From: Streptomyces sp. NBC_00442
Lineage (GTDB): Bacteria > Actinomycetota > Actinomycetes > Streptomycetales > Streptomycetaceae
Assembly: GCF_036014195.1 (NCBI RefSeq)
Contig: NZ_CP107918.1
Location: 6,200,001-6,264,000 of the forward strand
DNA: 64,000 bases
Direction: 5' to 3'
Positions 36,422 through 45,207 of this stretch are shown in pieces; positions within the stretch are counted from its first letter, which is position 1, and every line of letters starts with the position of its first letter. The translations under genes were made by a program, and so were the position numbers. The notes below the pieces were generated by a model. It did not search any database, had not been told where the DNA came from, and saw nothing but the letters and a program-made list of their open reading frames with translations.

Positions 36422-38149
36422 ATGACAGGGACGACCATGGCCGGTGCACGACCGCGTGCCGCCGCCGGCGGCGGCAACCGCTGGGTCATCCTCGTCGTCC
36501 TCTGCGTGAGCCTGCTGTTCGTGGCGCTCGACGCCACCGTCCTCCACGTCGCGATCCCCTCCGTCACCGAGGACCTGCGGCCGGGCTCCGTCGAACTCCT
36601 GTGGATCGTCGACGCCTACCCCCTGGTCTGTGCCGCGCTCCTGATCCTCTTCGGCACGCTCGGCGACCGGGTGGGCCGGCGCCGCGTCCTGCTGCTCGGC
36701 TACGGAATCTTCGGCGCCGCCTCCGCGGTCGCCGCACTCGCCGACTCGGCCGCGGTGCTCATCGTGGCCCGCGCGCTGCTCGGCATCGGCGGCGCGATGA
36801 TCATGCCGGCCACCCTCTCCATCCTGCGCGTCGTCTTCCCCGACCGCCGCGAGCGTGCCACCGCCATCGGCATCTGGACGGCGGTGGCCGCGATAGGCGC
36901 CGCCGTCGGGCCGGTGCTCGGCGGCTTCCTCGTCCAGCACTACTGGTGGGGCTCGGTCTTCCTCGTCAACATCCCGCTGATGGCGCTGATCCTGCCGCTC
37001 GGCCGGTGGATCCTGCCCGAGTCCAAGGGCAGCTCCGACGGGCCGTGGGACGTGCTCGGCGCGCTGATGGCGGCCGGCGGCATACTCGCCGTCGTCTTCG
37101 GCGTGAAGCGGCTCGGCGCCGGCGACGGCTTCCTCGACGGCCCCGCCCTCGCCGCCCTGTGCGTCGGAGCCGCGCTGCTCGTCGTCTTCGTACGCAGGCA
37201 GCGCCGCCGCACCCATCCGCTCGTCGACATCCGGCTGTTCTCCCGGCCCGCGTTCGCGACCTCGGTCGGCTGCATCATCATCGCCATGCTGGCGCTGGTC
37301 GGCCTCGAACTCATAGCCGTCCAGTACCTCCAGCTCGTCCTCGTCCTCTCCCCGCTCCAGACCGGTCTGCGCATGCTGCCGCTGACCTTCGCCGCGATGG
37401 CGGCGGGTGCGACCGGCTCCTACACGCTGCGCAGGCTCGGCCCGCGCCGGATGGTCTGCACGGGCTTCGCCCTGGTGGCGGCCGCCGTGCTGCTGCTCGT
37501 CCCGATGGGCCAGACCGACTGGCCGCTGCTGATGACCGTCTCGTTCGTCGTGCTCGGCTTCGGGCTCCAGACCACCCTGTTCGCCGCGTACGAATCGATG
37601 CTCAGCGAGGCCCCGCCGGAGCGGGCCGGCGGCGCGGCCGCCATCGGCGAGACCTCCTACCAGCTCGGCGCGGGCATCGGCATCGCGCTGCTCGGCAGCG
37701 TCATGAACGCCGCCTATGCGCCGGGCCTCGCCTCGGTCGGCGGGGTCCCCGCCCCCGCGTCGGCCGCCGCGTCCAACTCGCTGGGCGAGGCCTACGAGGT
37801 CGCCGCCCGTCTCGGCGGCCCGGCCGGCGCCGCGCTGCGCACCGCGGCCCGCGCCTCGTTCGTGCACGGCCTGCACGTCACGTTGTTCGTCAGCGCGGCG
37901 CTCCTGCTCCTGGGCGCCGTGGCCGGGCTTCGCCTGCCCCGCATCATGGACTGCTCGGTGGCGGGCCAGGACCGCGGGTGCGAGCCCGAGTGCGAGACGC
38001 GCTCCACGACGAGCCCCGAGCCGCACCCCGAGCCGCACCCCGGGTCCCGGCCCGAGCAGGGGCCCTCGCAGCAGCTGAGCATGAAGCTGCCCTCGCCCGC
38101 GCGGCCCGGCGATGTGGCGGCCGTGGAGTCTGGACGCACGGGACACTGA
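36422..38149 (+). CDS. MFS exporter, DHA2 (EmrB/QacA) type
   Basis: 575-residue proton-driven exporter with 14 membrane helices. Seen: WVILVVLCVSLLFVALDATVLHVAIPS, motif A LGDRVGRRRVLLLGY, motif C-like GIWTAVAAIGAAVGPVLGG, and a polar Pro/Glu/His-rich C-terminal tail of about 70 residues (PEPHPEPHPGS). ATG 36422 is preferred because it starts the first helix and follows GGGAGG. Substrate unknown; drug or metabolite export is inferred from the family. Confidence 0.92.
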   Translation: MTGTTMAGARPRAAAGGGNRWVILVVLCVSLLFVALDATVLHVAIPSVTEDLRPGSVELLWIVDAYPLVCAALLILFGTLGDRVGRRRVLLLGYGIFGAASAVAALADSAAVLIVARALLGIGGAMIMPATLSILRVVFPDRRERATAIGIWTAVAAIGAAVGPVLGGFLVQHYWWGSVFLVNIPLMALILPLGRWILPESKGSSDGPWDVLGALMAAGGILAVVFGVKRLGAGDGFLDGPALAALCVGAALLVVFVRRQRRRTHPLVDIRLFSRPAFATSVGCIIIAMLALVGLELIAVQYLQLVLVLSPLQTGLRMLPLTFAAMAAGATGSYTLRRLGPRRMVCTGFALVAAAVLLLVPMGQTDWPLLMTVSFVVLGFGLQTTLFAAYESMLSEAPPERAGGAAAIGETSYQLGAGIGIALLGSVMNAAYAPGLASVGGVPAPASAAASNSLGEAYEVAARLGGPAGAALRTAARASFVHGLHVTLFVSAALLLLGAVAGLRLPRIMDCSVAGQDRGCEPECETRSTTSPEPHPEPHPGSRPEQGPSQQLSMKLPSPARPGDVAAVESGRTGH

Positions 38150-38174
38150 CCCGTAACGTCAGCGCTCAGGTAAT

Positions 38175-38191
38175 AACTAACACTGCTAGTT
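38175..38191. promoter_or_regulatory. AT-rich palindrome upstream of acyl-CoA dehydrogenase
   Basis: AACTA-ACACTGC-TAGTT, perfect 5-bp arms in an AT-rich patch (TAATAACTAACACTGCTAG). It lies about 32 bases before the start codon, so a repressor bound there could block transcription. TetR-family regulators of acyl-CoA genes bind sites of this kind (general knowledge); the regulator here is unknown. Confidence 0.5.
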
Positions 38192-38222
38192 TTAGTTGAG
38201 CGAGAGCCGCGGAGGCGCCCCC

Positions 38223-39416
38223 ATGTCCGCTCCTTCCTCCAAGCTGCCCCCCTTCGACCCGGCCGACCCGCTCGGCGTCGACGACCTGCTGAGCGCCGAG
38301 GATCTCGCGATCCGCGACACCGTGCGCTCCTGGGCCGCCGACCGGGTCCTGCCGCACATCGCCGAGTGGTACGAGAACGGCGAGCTGCCCGGCATCCGCG
38401 AACTGGCCCGCGAACTGGGCTCGATCGGGGCGCTCGGCATGTCCCTGACCGGCTATGGCTGCGCGGGCGCCACCGCCGTCCAGTACGGGCTCGCCTGCCT
38501 GGAGCTGGAGGCCGCCGACTCCGGTATCCGCTCCCTCGTCTCCGTACAGGGCTCGCTCGCCATGTACGCGATCTGGCGGTTCGGCTCCGAGGAGCAGAAG
38601 CGGCGCTGGCTGCCGGGCATGGCGGCGGGCGAGATCATCGGCTGCTTCGGCCTCACCGAGCCCGACCACGGCTCCGATCCGGCCGGCATGCGCACGTACG
38701 CCAAGAAGGACGGCACCGACTGGATCCTGAACGGCCGCAAGATGTGGATCACCAACGGTTCGGTGGCCGGCGTCGCGGTGGTCTGGGCCCGGACCGACGA
38801 CGGCATCCGGGGCTTCGCCGTGCCGACCGACACCCCCGGGTTCTCGGCCCCCGAGATCAAGCACAAGTGGTCGCTGCGGGCCAGCGTCACCAGCGAACTG
38901 GTCATGGACGAGGTCCGGTTGCCCGCCGACGCGGTGCTCCCGGAGGTCACCGGGCTCAAGGGCCCGCTCAGCTGCCTCTCGCACGCGCGCTACGGAATCG
39001 TCTGGGGCGCGATGGGCGCGGCCCGTTCCTCCTTCGAGGCGGCGCTCGACTACGCGAGGACCCGCGAGCAGTTCGGCAGGCCCATCGGGGGATTCCAGCT
39101 GACCCAGGCCAAGCTCGCCGACATGGCGCTCGAACTGCACAAGGGCATCCTGCTCGCCCACCACCTGGGCCGCCGCATGGACGCGGGCAGGCTCCGCCCG
39201 GAACAGGTCAGCTTCGGCAAGCTCAACAACGTGCGGGAAGCGATCGAGATCTGCCGCACCTCGCGCACGATCCTCGGCGCCAACGGGATCTCGCTCGAAT
39301 ACCCGGTGATGCGGCACGCCACCAACCTCGAATCGGTGCTCACCTACGAGGGCACCGTCGAGATGCACCAACTGGTGCTCGGCAAGGCGCTCACCGGACT
39401 CGACGCCTTCCGCTGA
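38223..39416 (+). CDS. Acyl-CoA dehydrogenase (glutaryl-CoA dehydrogenase-like)
   Basis: FAD enzyme of 397 residues for alpha,beta-oxidation of an acyl-CoA. Seen: GCFGLTEPDHGSDPAGMRT, KMWITNGSVAGVAVVWART, QFGRPIGGFQLTQAKLADM and the C-terminal TYEGTVEMHQLVLGKALTG with the catalytic Glu (YEGT). EPDHGSDP and the YEGT context fit the glutaryl-CoA branch, hence that suggestion. CGGAGG lies eight bases before ATG 38223. It appears monocistronic. Confidence 0.9.
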   Translation: MSAPSSKLPPFDPADPLGVDDLLSAEDLAIRDTVRSWAADRVLPHIAEWYENGELPGIRELARELGSIGALGMSLTGYGCAGATAVQYGLACLELEAADSGIRSLVSVQGSLAMYAIWRFGSEEQKRRWLPGMAAGEIIGCFGLTEPDHGSDPAGMRTYAKKDGTDWILNGRKMWITNGSVAGVAVVWARTDDGIRGFAVPTDTPGFSAPEIKHKWSLRASVTSELVMDEVRLPADAVLPEVTGLKGPLSCLSHARYGIVWGAMGAARSSFEAALDYARTREQFGRPIGGFQLTQAKLADMALELHKGILLAHHLGRRMDAGRLRPEQVSFGKLNNVREAIEICRTSRTILGANGISLEYPVMRHATNLESVLTYEGTVEMHQLVLGKALTGLDAFR

Positions 39417-39468
39417 GCGACCCGCCCCGCCGGGCGGGGCGCGCGGTCGACTCCCGGGGGTGCCGTGC

Positions 39469-39490
39469 CCCACGGCGATCACGCCGTGGG
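39469..39490. terminator. Bidirectional terminator, acyl-CoA dehydrogenase / SepF-like
   Basis: Perfect 9-bp stem CCCACGGCG / CGCCGTGGG with loop ATCA between convergent genes. A second small hairpin of GCCCCGCC/GGCGGGGC lies at about 39424-39440. Confidence 0.75.
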
Positions 39491-39531
39491 CCGGCCCCCC
39501 GGCCGGGAGGCATCTCGTGCATCTCGGTGGT

Positions 39532-39972
39532 TCAGCTCTGGTTGAAGAACCCGCCGGTCCGGCGGCCCGCGGCCTCGCCGTTGACGATCTCCGTGTCCGC
39601 GGGCGTCAGCAGGAAGACTCTGGTCGCCACGCGCTCGATGGAGCCGCGCAGACCGAAGGTGAGCCCCGCGGCGAAGTCGACGACGCGCTTGGCGTCACCG
39701 GCGTCCATCGCCGTCAGGTTCACGATCACCGGGACGCCCTCGCGGAACAGCTCGCCGATGCCCCGCGCGTCCCGGAAGCCGTCCGGCGTGACGGTGGCGA
39801 TCCGGCGGCCCTGCTCCTCGGCCGACTCGGAGGCCACCCGTACCCGCGGGTCCGTCACCCAGGCCTCGCCGGGCTCGGGAGCGGCACCTTCGGTGTACTC
39901 GTCGTCGTAGTAGCGGTCGTCGTTGTCCTCGACAAGTCCCAGCCAAGCACTCGCCTTGCGCACCGATCCCAT
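39532..39972 (-). CDS. sflA: SepF-like cell division protein
   Basis: 146-residue SepF homologue; SepF links FtsZ to the membrane. Seen: short N-terminal amphipathic-like [13 protein letters not shown], acidic linker [14 protein letters not shown], then the SepF core [49 protein letters not shown] and [13 protein letters not shown]. Known: Streptomyces has a sepF in the dcw cluster plus SepF-like paralogues (SflA, SflB); no ftsZ is near, so a paralogue, probably sflA, is the best call from memory. GAGAGGAGG precedes ATG 39972. Confidence 0.85.
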   Translation of the reverse strand: MGSVRKASAWLGLVEDNDDRYYDDEYTEGAAPEPGEAWVTDPRVRVASESAEEQGRRIATVTPDGFRDARGIGELFREGVPVIVNLTAMDAGDAKRVVDFAAGLTFGLRGSIERVATRVFLLTPADTEIVNGEAAGRRTGGFFNQS

Positions 39973-40682
39973 GGACGCCTCCTCTCGCAGCGGTCTTCTT
40001 CTTGCGACTTCTTCTGTTCCCTATCCCTATGGTCGTCCATGATGCGGATCCCGCGCCAAGTGGATAGTCGCCGCGCAGGTGATTCGTGACGGTACTGGCA
40101 CAGAGGATGTGGCGATTCGTCAGGAAACTTCTGGGATAAGGCCGGTACGGGAAGTCCGGTGTAACAAAATGACGAATCCACCTCCACATGAGTGATGCGG
40201 GGGTCGTACGGGTGAACGGATCGCTCGATCCGGTGCGTGCCGCACTGAAGAACGACGCCTCGGACGCCGCGCCCGACGGTATGCGCAGGGAGCTGTGCGC
40301 ACGACGACGGCCTGCTCGTCGCGGTTCTGACGGAGGCTCAGGCCGGGCGGCGCTCCCGCGGCCGGCGCTGCGAGTGCTGCGAACACCTCGGCGGCGCCGG
40401 CCGCCGAGAGACCCGCACCGCCCAACCCCGGGACGCCGCGCCCCAGGTGGCGGGCGCCGGCCGGGGAGCGCTCCGTACGCACCGGGCCGCACCGGCGTGC
40501 GCGGCCCCGCGAGATCCGGCCACGAGGCCCCCTTGCGCGCCCCGCCCGGACCCCCGAATACTCCTCCGCAGCGCTTGTCAGGAGCACGGCCGGCGTCTGT
40601 CTGTGCTGCCGTCATCCTTGGCTGCGCCTCACGGGGTCCCCCCATTTCACGGGCCCCTCGATTCCCCTCGGGAGGAAAAGAA
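39973..40682. other. Long intergenic region with GATTCGT repeats
   Basis: 710 bases between the SepF-like and protease genes. GATTCGTGA (40081-40089) and GATTCGTCA (40114-40122) are direct copies, and TGACGAATC (40170-40178) is inverted. From about 40188 a stretch starting [21 protein letters not shown] looks coding for some 40 codons and then appears to continue in the +1 frame ([16 protein letters not shown]), which may be a decayed gene. I call no intact gene. Confidence 0.45.
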
Positions 40683-41588
40683 GTGAGGATCAAGCGCACC
40701 ACCCCCACAGCCCCCTCCGGTCCGGCCAGACGCGCCAAGATCGGTGCCGTCGCCACCGGGCTGCTCGCCGCCGTGGCCATCGCCGTACCCAACGCCAGTG
40801 CCACCCCGGCCCACACGTTCGGCGCCGCCGCCCTGAACGCCGCCAGTGACGCCGTCCGCGGCGCCGACGTCGCGGGAACCGCCTGGAGCGTGGACAGCGC
40901 GACCGGCAAGGTCCTGCTCACCGCGGACTCGACCGTCACGGCGGGGGACCTCGCCAGGATCAGACACGCGGCCGGGGCCAACGCGGACGCGATACGCATC
41001 GAGCGGACCCCGGGCAAGTTCACCCCCCTGCTCTCCGGCGGCGACGCCATCTACACCACCAGCTGGCGCTGCTCCCTCGGCTTCAACGTCAAGAAGGGCT
41101 CCGTCTACTACTTCCTGACGGCGGGTCACTGCACCGAGGGCAAGCCGAACTACTACACCAACTCCTCGCACTCGACGAGCATCGGCCCGACGGTGGGCAC
41201 CAGCTTCCCGGGCAACGACTACGGTCTCGTCCAGTACACCAACACCTCGCTCGCGCACCCGAGCGCGGTGGGCAGCCAGCCCATCTCCAGCGCCGCCAAC
41301 CCGACGGTCGGCCAGACGGTCACCCGGCGCGGCTCGACCACCGGCGTCCACAGCGGCAAGGTCACCGCGCTCAACCAGACGGTCAACTACGGCAACGGCG
41401 ACATCGTCTCCGGCCTCATCAAGACCACCGTGTGCGCCGAACCCGGCGACTCCGGCGGCCCGCTCTACGCCGGCTCCACCGCGCTCGGACTCACCTCGGG
41501 CGGCAGCGGCGACTGCACATCCGGCGGAACCACGTTCTTCCAGCCCGTGGTCGAAGCCATGAACGCCTATGGCGTGACCCTGTTCTGA
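40683..41588 (+). CDS. Streptogrisin-type secreted serine protease
   Basis: Secreted chymotrypsin-fold peptidase (S1 family, alpha-lytic/streptogrisin branch), 301 residues. Seen: signal peptide with hydrophobic core [16 protein letters not shown] ending near Ala40, a short pro-region (about 41-118), then catalytic His149 (TAGHC), Asp179 (NDYG) and Ser257 (GDSGGP), with Cys130-Cys150 and Cys251-Cys278 pairs. The pro-region helps folding in the family. GTG 40683 has GGAGG seven bases upstream. Monocistronic with its own terminator. Confidence 0.94.
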   Translation: MRIKRTTPTAPSGPARRAKIGAVATGLLAAVAIAVPNASATPAHTFGAAALNAASDAVRGADVAGTAWSVDSATGKVLLTADSTVTAGDLARIRHAAGANADAIRIERTPGKFTPLLSGGDAIYTTSWRCSLGFNVKKGSVYYFLTAGHCTEGKPNYYTNSSHSTSIGPTVGTSFPGNDYGLVQYTNTSLAHPSAVGSQPISSAANPTVGQTVTRRGSTTGVHSGKVTALNQTVNYGNGDIVSGLIKTTVCAEPGDSGGPLYAGSTALGLTSGGSGDCTSGGTTFFQPVVEAMNAYGVTLF

Positions 41589-41598
41589 CCCCGTTCCG

Positions 41599-41630
41599 GC
41601 CCCCGTCCGGGAGAACCGGACGGGGGCTTT
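41599..41630 (+). terminator. Terminator of the protease gene
   Basis: Perfect 12-bp stem GCCCCCGTCCGG / CCGGACGGGGGC, loop GAGAA, followed by TTT; it starts 10 bases after the stop. Confidence 0.9.
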
Positions 41631-41728
41631 CCGCTGGACGTGATGCGCTGATTTGAGAGGATGTGCAGGGGGCGGGACGCGCGACGGGTCCGCCGGTGAC
41701 CGGCGCCGGACACACGGGGTGAGACGCA

Positions 41729-42208
41729 GTGAAGCGCATCGGAGTGACCGGCCACCGCGACATCCCGCCCGACGCCTTCGAGGAGATCCGCGACCGGCTG
41801 CGCGCGCTGCTGTGCGGCCACGACGGCTCCCTCGAAGCGCTCTCCAGCCTCGCCACCGGCGCCGACCAGCTCTTCGCCGCCATCGCCCTCGACTGCGGCG
41901 CCGCCCTCACCGCGGTGATCCCGAGCGGCGACTACGAGACGGGCTTCGCCGACGCCGCCGAACTGGCCCGCTACCGGGGCCTGAAACGCCGGGCGAGCCA
42001 GGAGGTCGCCCTCGGCTACCCGCACTCCACGGACGAGGCGTACTACGCGGCGGGCGCCTACATCGCGGACAACTGCGACCGCCTCGTCGCCGTCTGGGAC
42101 GGCCTGCCGGCCCGCGGGCTCGGCGGCACCGGGGACATCGTGCAGTACGCCCGCAGCCTGGGCCGCCCGGTCACGGTCGTCTGGCGCGAGGGCAGCCGCA
42201 GGAAGTGA
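41729..42208 (+). CDS. SLOG-superfamily (LOG/DprA-like Rossmann) protein
   Basis: 159-residue soluble protein. Seen: N-terminal MKRIGVTGHRDIPPDAF, SSLATGADQLFAAIALDCGAALTAVIP (glycine-rich ligand loop after a beta strand), then a middle helix-rich region, DNCDRLVAVWDGLPARGLGGTGDIVQYARSLGRPVTVVW. The TGHR...GAD...VWDG.....GGTGD pattern fits the SLOG superfamily, predicted to bind or process nucleotide ligands. It converges on a SLATT-like gene with 20 bases between stops; SLOG and SLATT proteins are known partners in predicted immunity systems. GTG 41729 is the likely start. Confidence 0.8.
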   Translation: MKRIGVTGHRDIPPDAFEEIRDRLRALLCGHDGSLEALSSLATGADQLFAAIALDCGAALTAVIPSGDYETGFADAAELARYRGLKRRASQEVALGYPHSTDEAYYAAGAYIADNCDRLVAVWDGLPARGLGGTGDIVQYARSLGRPVTVVWREGSRRK

Positions 42209-42228
42209 CCCGGAGAGCGCGGGCCCGG

Positions 42229-43161
42229 TCAACTCCGCAGCCGGGCCAGCCAGTCGGTGTGCTGGGGCGAGACGATGCGCTCGGTCTCGTACACGGCCTG
42301 CGGCCACTGCCGCTCGGTCACCCTGTTCTCCATCGCCACGTGCATCTCCATCAGGTCCTGCTCCACCAGCGCGTGGGCCGATATCAGCGGCTGGTGACGG
42401 CGGATCTCGCTCCAGGCGAGACAGGCGGCGGCCGACGCCGACAGCACACCCGCCATGTTCACCTCCTCCGCGACCGAGAAGGTCCGCAGCAGGGCGAGGC
42501 CGAGCGCGAGGAGCGTCAGGAGCGTGATCGCCGTCGACCACAGCCGGGTCGCGCGCCGCGAGGTCTCCTGACGGCGCCGGTACCAGTTGCGCTGCTCGAT
42601 CAGGCGGTCGCGTACGTACGTCTCCTTGCGCACGTTGAACGACTTGGCCCGTAACTCCCGCATGCTCGGGGTGATCAGGTCCTGCGGGGCGGGCCCGCCC
42701 CCGTCGCGCGGGTCGTGCCAGCCCACCTTCCGCAGCTCCCGCAGTCCCTCCTCGACGCGGGTGACGAACAGCGCGTCCGGGTCGGGGGAGGCGAGGTCGA
42801 AGGGGGCGCCGTGCACGGCGTAGCGCCAGCACATCGACTTGACGAACTCCGCCGCGGACCGGTTGAGCTGCCAGTGCGAGGCGGCATGGTGGCGGGCGGC
42901 GCCGAAGCTCGCGAGCAGCACCCCGGCGTAGGCGAGCGCACTGAGCGCGCCGAACAGCTGGACGTCCTGGCCGACGCGGACCTGCGGCAGCGCCGCCGCC
43001 ACCGCGCCCGCCACCAGGAGCGAGAGCTGCGTGCGGGTCAGGTTGACCGCCGACTGCCGGCGGCCGACCGCCAGCGTGTCCGCGTGGTGAAAGAGGCCCG
43101 GCAGATCCGCGTTCCGGAAGACCATGCTCTGCAGTGGGCCGGGAATCGCCGTCACGTGCAC
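42229..43161 (-). CDS. SLATT/DUF4231-like four-TM protein
   Basis: 310 residues. Seen: two membrane hairpins, helices at about residues 44-60 and 69-87, then 208-226 and 236-252; after the first pair the motif HWQLNRSAAEFVKSMCWRYAV, and later RNWYRRRQETSRRATRLW and ISAHALVEQDLMEMHVAMENR. This doubled layout fits two SLATT units (SLATT_3 then SLATT_1, DUF4231), as I recall the families. Known: SLATT proteins are predicted membrane effectors that open pores after a nucleotide signal. GTG 43161 or GTG 43155 may be the start. Tail-to-tail with the SLOG gene. Confidence 0.75.
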   Translation of the reverse strand: MHVTAIPGPLQSMVFRNADLPGLFHHADTLAVGRRQSAVNLTRTQLSLLVAGAVAAALPQVRVGQDVQLFGALSALAYAGVLLASFGAARHHAASHWQLNRSAAEFVKSMCWRYAVHGAPFDLASPDPDALFVTRVEEGLRELRKVGWHDPRDGGGPAPQDLITPSMRELRAKSFNVRKETYVRDRLIEQRNWYRRRQETSRRATRLWSTAITLLTLLALGLALLRTFSVAEEVNMAGVLSASAAACLAWSEIRRHQPLISAHALVEQDLMEMHVAMENRVTERQWPQAVYETERIVSPQHTDWLARLRS

Positions 43162-43361
43162 CCCCGTCTGCGGTTTTTCGGTTCATGTCGGGGGATGGCA
43201 GGTGTGCGCCCCGTTTCGCGTGCTCCATCCGCCGGTGGGGACGAGGGTAAAGTCGTCCCGCCGACACTGCAACGGTGCACAACTCCACGCACCGGAGCGC
43301 CAGTTGGCGACGGTGCCCCCCGGATGGCAGGTCTCCCGGGCAGGAAGGGAAGGTATCTCGC

Positions 43362-44207
43362 GTGGCCGAGGACATCGCCGGGGCCGGGGCCGGGGCGGCG
43401 GGCACCGCTGCGAGCGGCGCCGCGAGGCCGGGGGCATCGGGGTGCGGCCCGGCGGCGGACCCTGTTGCCCAGCTGCGGGCCCTCGGGGTCCCCGACGGCG
43501 CGACCCTCCTCGTGCACGCCTCGCTGCGCGGCACCGGGCTGCGCGACGACGCGCTCCTCGACGCGCTGCGCACGGTGCTCGGGCCCCGGGGCACGCTGGT
43601 GGTCCCCGCGTTCACCCCCGAGAACTCCGACACCTCCCCGGCCCACCTCGCCCTCGTGAGCCGGGCCCCCGACCCGGCCGCCTTCCGCGCCGCGATGGCG
43701 CCCTTCGATCCGGACCGCACCCCGTGCCCGGGGATGGGCCGCCTCGCCGAACGGGTCAGGACCACCCCCGGCGCCGTCCGCAGCGGCCACCCCCAGACCT
43801 CCTTCGCGGCGCTCGGCGACCGGGCCTGCGAGCTCATGAAGGGGCACGCCCCCGACTGCCACTTCGGCGAGGACTCGCCCCTTCCGCGCCTGATCGCCGC
43901 CGACGCGCGGGTCCTGCTGGCCGGCGTGGGATTCGAGGCGTGCACCGTCTTCCACTTCGCCGAATACCTGGTGCCGACGCGTCCGGCACGCACTTATCGT
44001 GCGGTGATCAGGGACGAGAGCGGCGAGGCGGCCTGGTTCACCTATCAGGACGCCGCGCTCGACGACAGCGACTTCGCCCGCATCGGCGCGGACCTCCCCG
44101 CCCGGCACGTGCGCCGCGGCCCCCTGGGGCGGGGCGGCGCGCTGCTCTTCCCCGTCCGGGCGGCCGTCGAGCACGCGGCCGCCTGGATGGCCGGCCACCG
44201 GACCTGA
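43362..44207 (+). CDS. Aminoglycoside N(3)-acetyltransferase-like protein
   Basis: 281 residues of the AAC(3)/YokD fold, acetyl-CoA dependent. Seen: after a Gly/Ala-rich 40-residue tail, VAQLRALGVPDGATLLVHASLRGTGL, LGPRGTLVVPAFTPENSDTSP, SGHPQTSFAALGDRA, LLAGVGFEACTVFHFAEYLVP, matching the family core. GTG 43362 lies eight to nine bases after GGAAGGGAAGG. Whether it gives resistance or acts on an endogenous amine cannot be told from sequence; it neighbours but does not overlap the SLATT gene. Confidence 0.88.
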   Translation: MAEDIAGAGAGAAGTAASGAARPGASGCGPAADPVAQLRALGVPDGATLLVHASLRGTGLRDDALLDALRTVLGPRGTLVVPAFTPENSDTSPAHLALVSRAPDPAAFRAAMAPFDPDRTPCPGMGRLAERVRTTPGAVRSGHPQTSFAALGDRACELMKGHAPDCHFGEDSPLPRLIAADARVLLAGVGFEACTVFHFAEYLVPTRPARTYRAVIRDESGEAAWFTYQDAALDDSDFARIGADLPARHVRRGPLGRGGALLFPVRAAVEHAAAWMAGHRT

Positions 44208-44334
44208 CCCCTCCCGGCCGCCGCCCGCTCGTGCGCCGATCGGAGCGGACGAGGGGCTCCGGGGGCTCCCTCTGGGCGGAAAGCGGAGTTACCGTCGAAG
44301 GACACGCCCGATTCGCCCACCCTTGGGGGCCGTG

Positions 44335-45207
44335 ATGGTCGAGGCACTCGTAACGGCGGGCATCGCCGTCGGCTCCGCCGGCGCCGTCTATCTGCTGGCG
44401 GCGGCCCGGGTCGTCAAGCAGTACGAGCGGGGAGTGGTGCTGCGGCTCGGCCGTCTGAAGGACTCGGTGCGCGGGCCGGGGCTGACGATGATCGTCCCCT
44501 TCGTCGACCGCCTGCGCAAAGTGAACATGCAGATCGTGACGATGCCGGTGCCCGCGCAGGACGGCATCACCCGGGACAACGTCACGGTCCGGGTGGACGC
44601 GGTGATCTACTTCAAGGTCATCGAGCCGGCGGACGCGGTCATCCAGGTCGAGGACTACCAGTTCGCGGTCGCGCAGATGGCGCAGACCTCGCTGCGCTCC
44701 ATCATCGGCAAGAGCGACCTGGACGACCTCCTGTCGAATCGGGAGAAGCTCAATCAGGGCCTTGAGCTGATGATCGACAGCCCGGCCATCGGCTGGGGCG
44801 TACAGATCGACCGCGTCGAGATCAAGGACGTGTCGCTGCCGGAGACGATGAAGCGCTCGATGGCCCGCCAGGCGGAGGCCGACCGCGAGCGGCGGGCGCG
44901 GGTGATCAACGCGGACGCCGAGCTCCAGGCCTCGAAGAAGCTGGCCGAGGCGGCCGGGGTGATGTCGCAGGAGCCGGCCGCGCTTCAGCTGCGGCTGCTG
45001 CAGACGGTGGTGGCGGTGGCCGCCGAGAAGAACTCGACCCTGGTGCTGCCGTTCCCGGTGGAACTCCTGAGGTTCCTGGAACGCGCCGCCCCGCCGCCGG
45101 CCGCCCCATCGCCGCCGGCCCCCGGCGAGGCGCCTGCCGCGCCCGCCGCGCCCGCCGTGCCCGCCGTGCCTCCCGGGCCGCAGGCCGCGCCGGAGGAAAA
45201 CTTGTGA
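44335..45207 (+). CDS. SPFH/Band 7 membrane protein (slipin-like)
   Basis: 290 residues. Seen: one N-terminal membrane segment (VEALVTAGIAVGSAGAVYLLAAARVV), then the SPFH core QYERGVVLRLGRLKDSVRGPGLTMIVPFVDRLRKVNM, SLRSIIGKSDLDDLLSNREKLNQ, a coiled-coil ARQAEADRERRARVINADAELQASKKLAEAAG, and a Pro/Ala-rich C-terminal tail. Forms membrane microdomain scaffolds in the family. The stop codon TGA at 45205-45207 lies inside the Rex-type palindrome that precedes adhE. ATG 44335 chosen; upstream GTG 44332 and TTG 44323 are possible. Confidence 0.9.
   Translation: MVEALVTAGIAVGSAGAVYLLAAARVVKQYERGVVLRLGRLKDSVRGPGLTMIVPFVDRLRKVNMQIVTMPVPAQDGITRDNVTVRVDAVIYFKVIEPADAVIQVEDYQFAVAQMAQTSLRSIIGKSDLDDLLSNREKLNQGLELMIDSPAIGWGVQIDRVEIKDVSLPETMKRSMARQAEADRERRARVINADAELQASKKLAEAAGVMSQEPAALQLRLLQTVVAVAAEKNSTLVLPFPVELLRFLERAAPPPAAPSPPAPGEAPAAPAAPAVPAVPPGPQAAPEENL

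Noticed and set aside
39973..40682. Intact gene on either strand between the SepF-like and protease genes
   Set aside because: All frames lose codon bias within a few dozen codons; only a possible decayed gene is reported as a finding.
43124..44335. 403-residue alternate frame over the acetyltransferase
   Set aside because: It conflicts with the AAC(3) motifs in the other frame and is Arg/Pro-rich without motifs.
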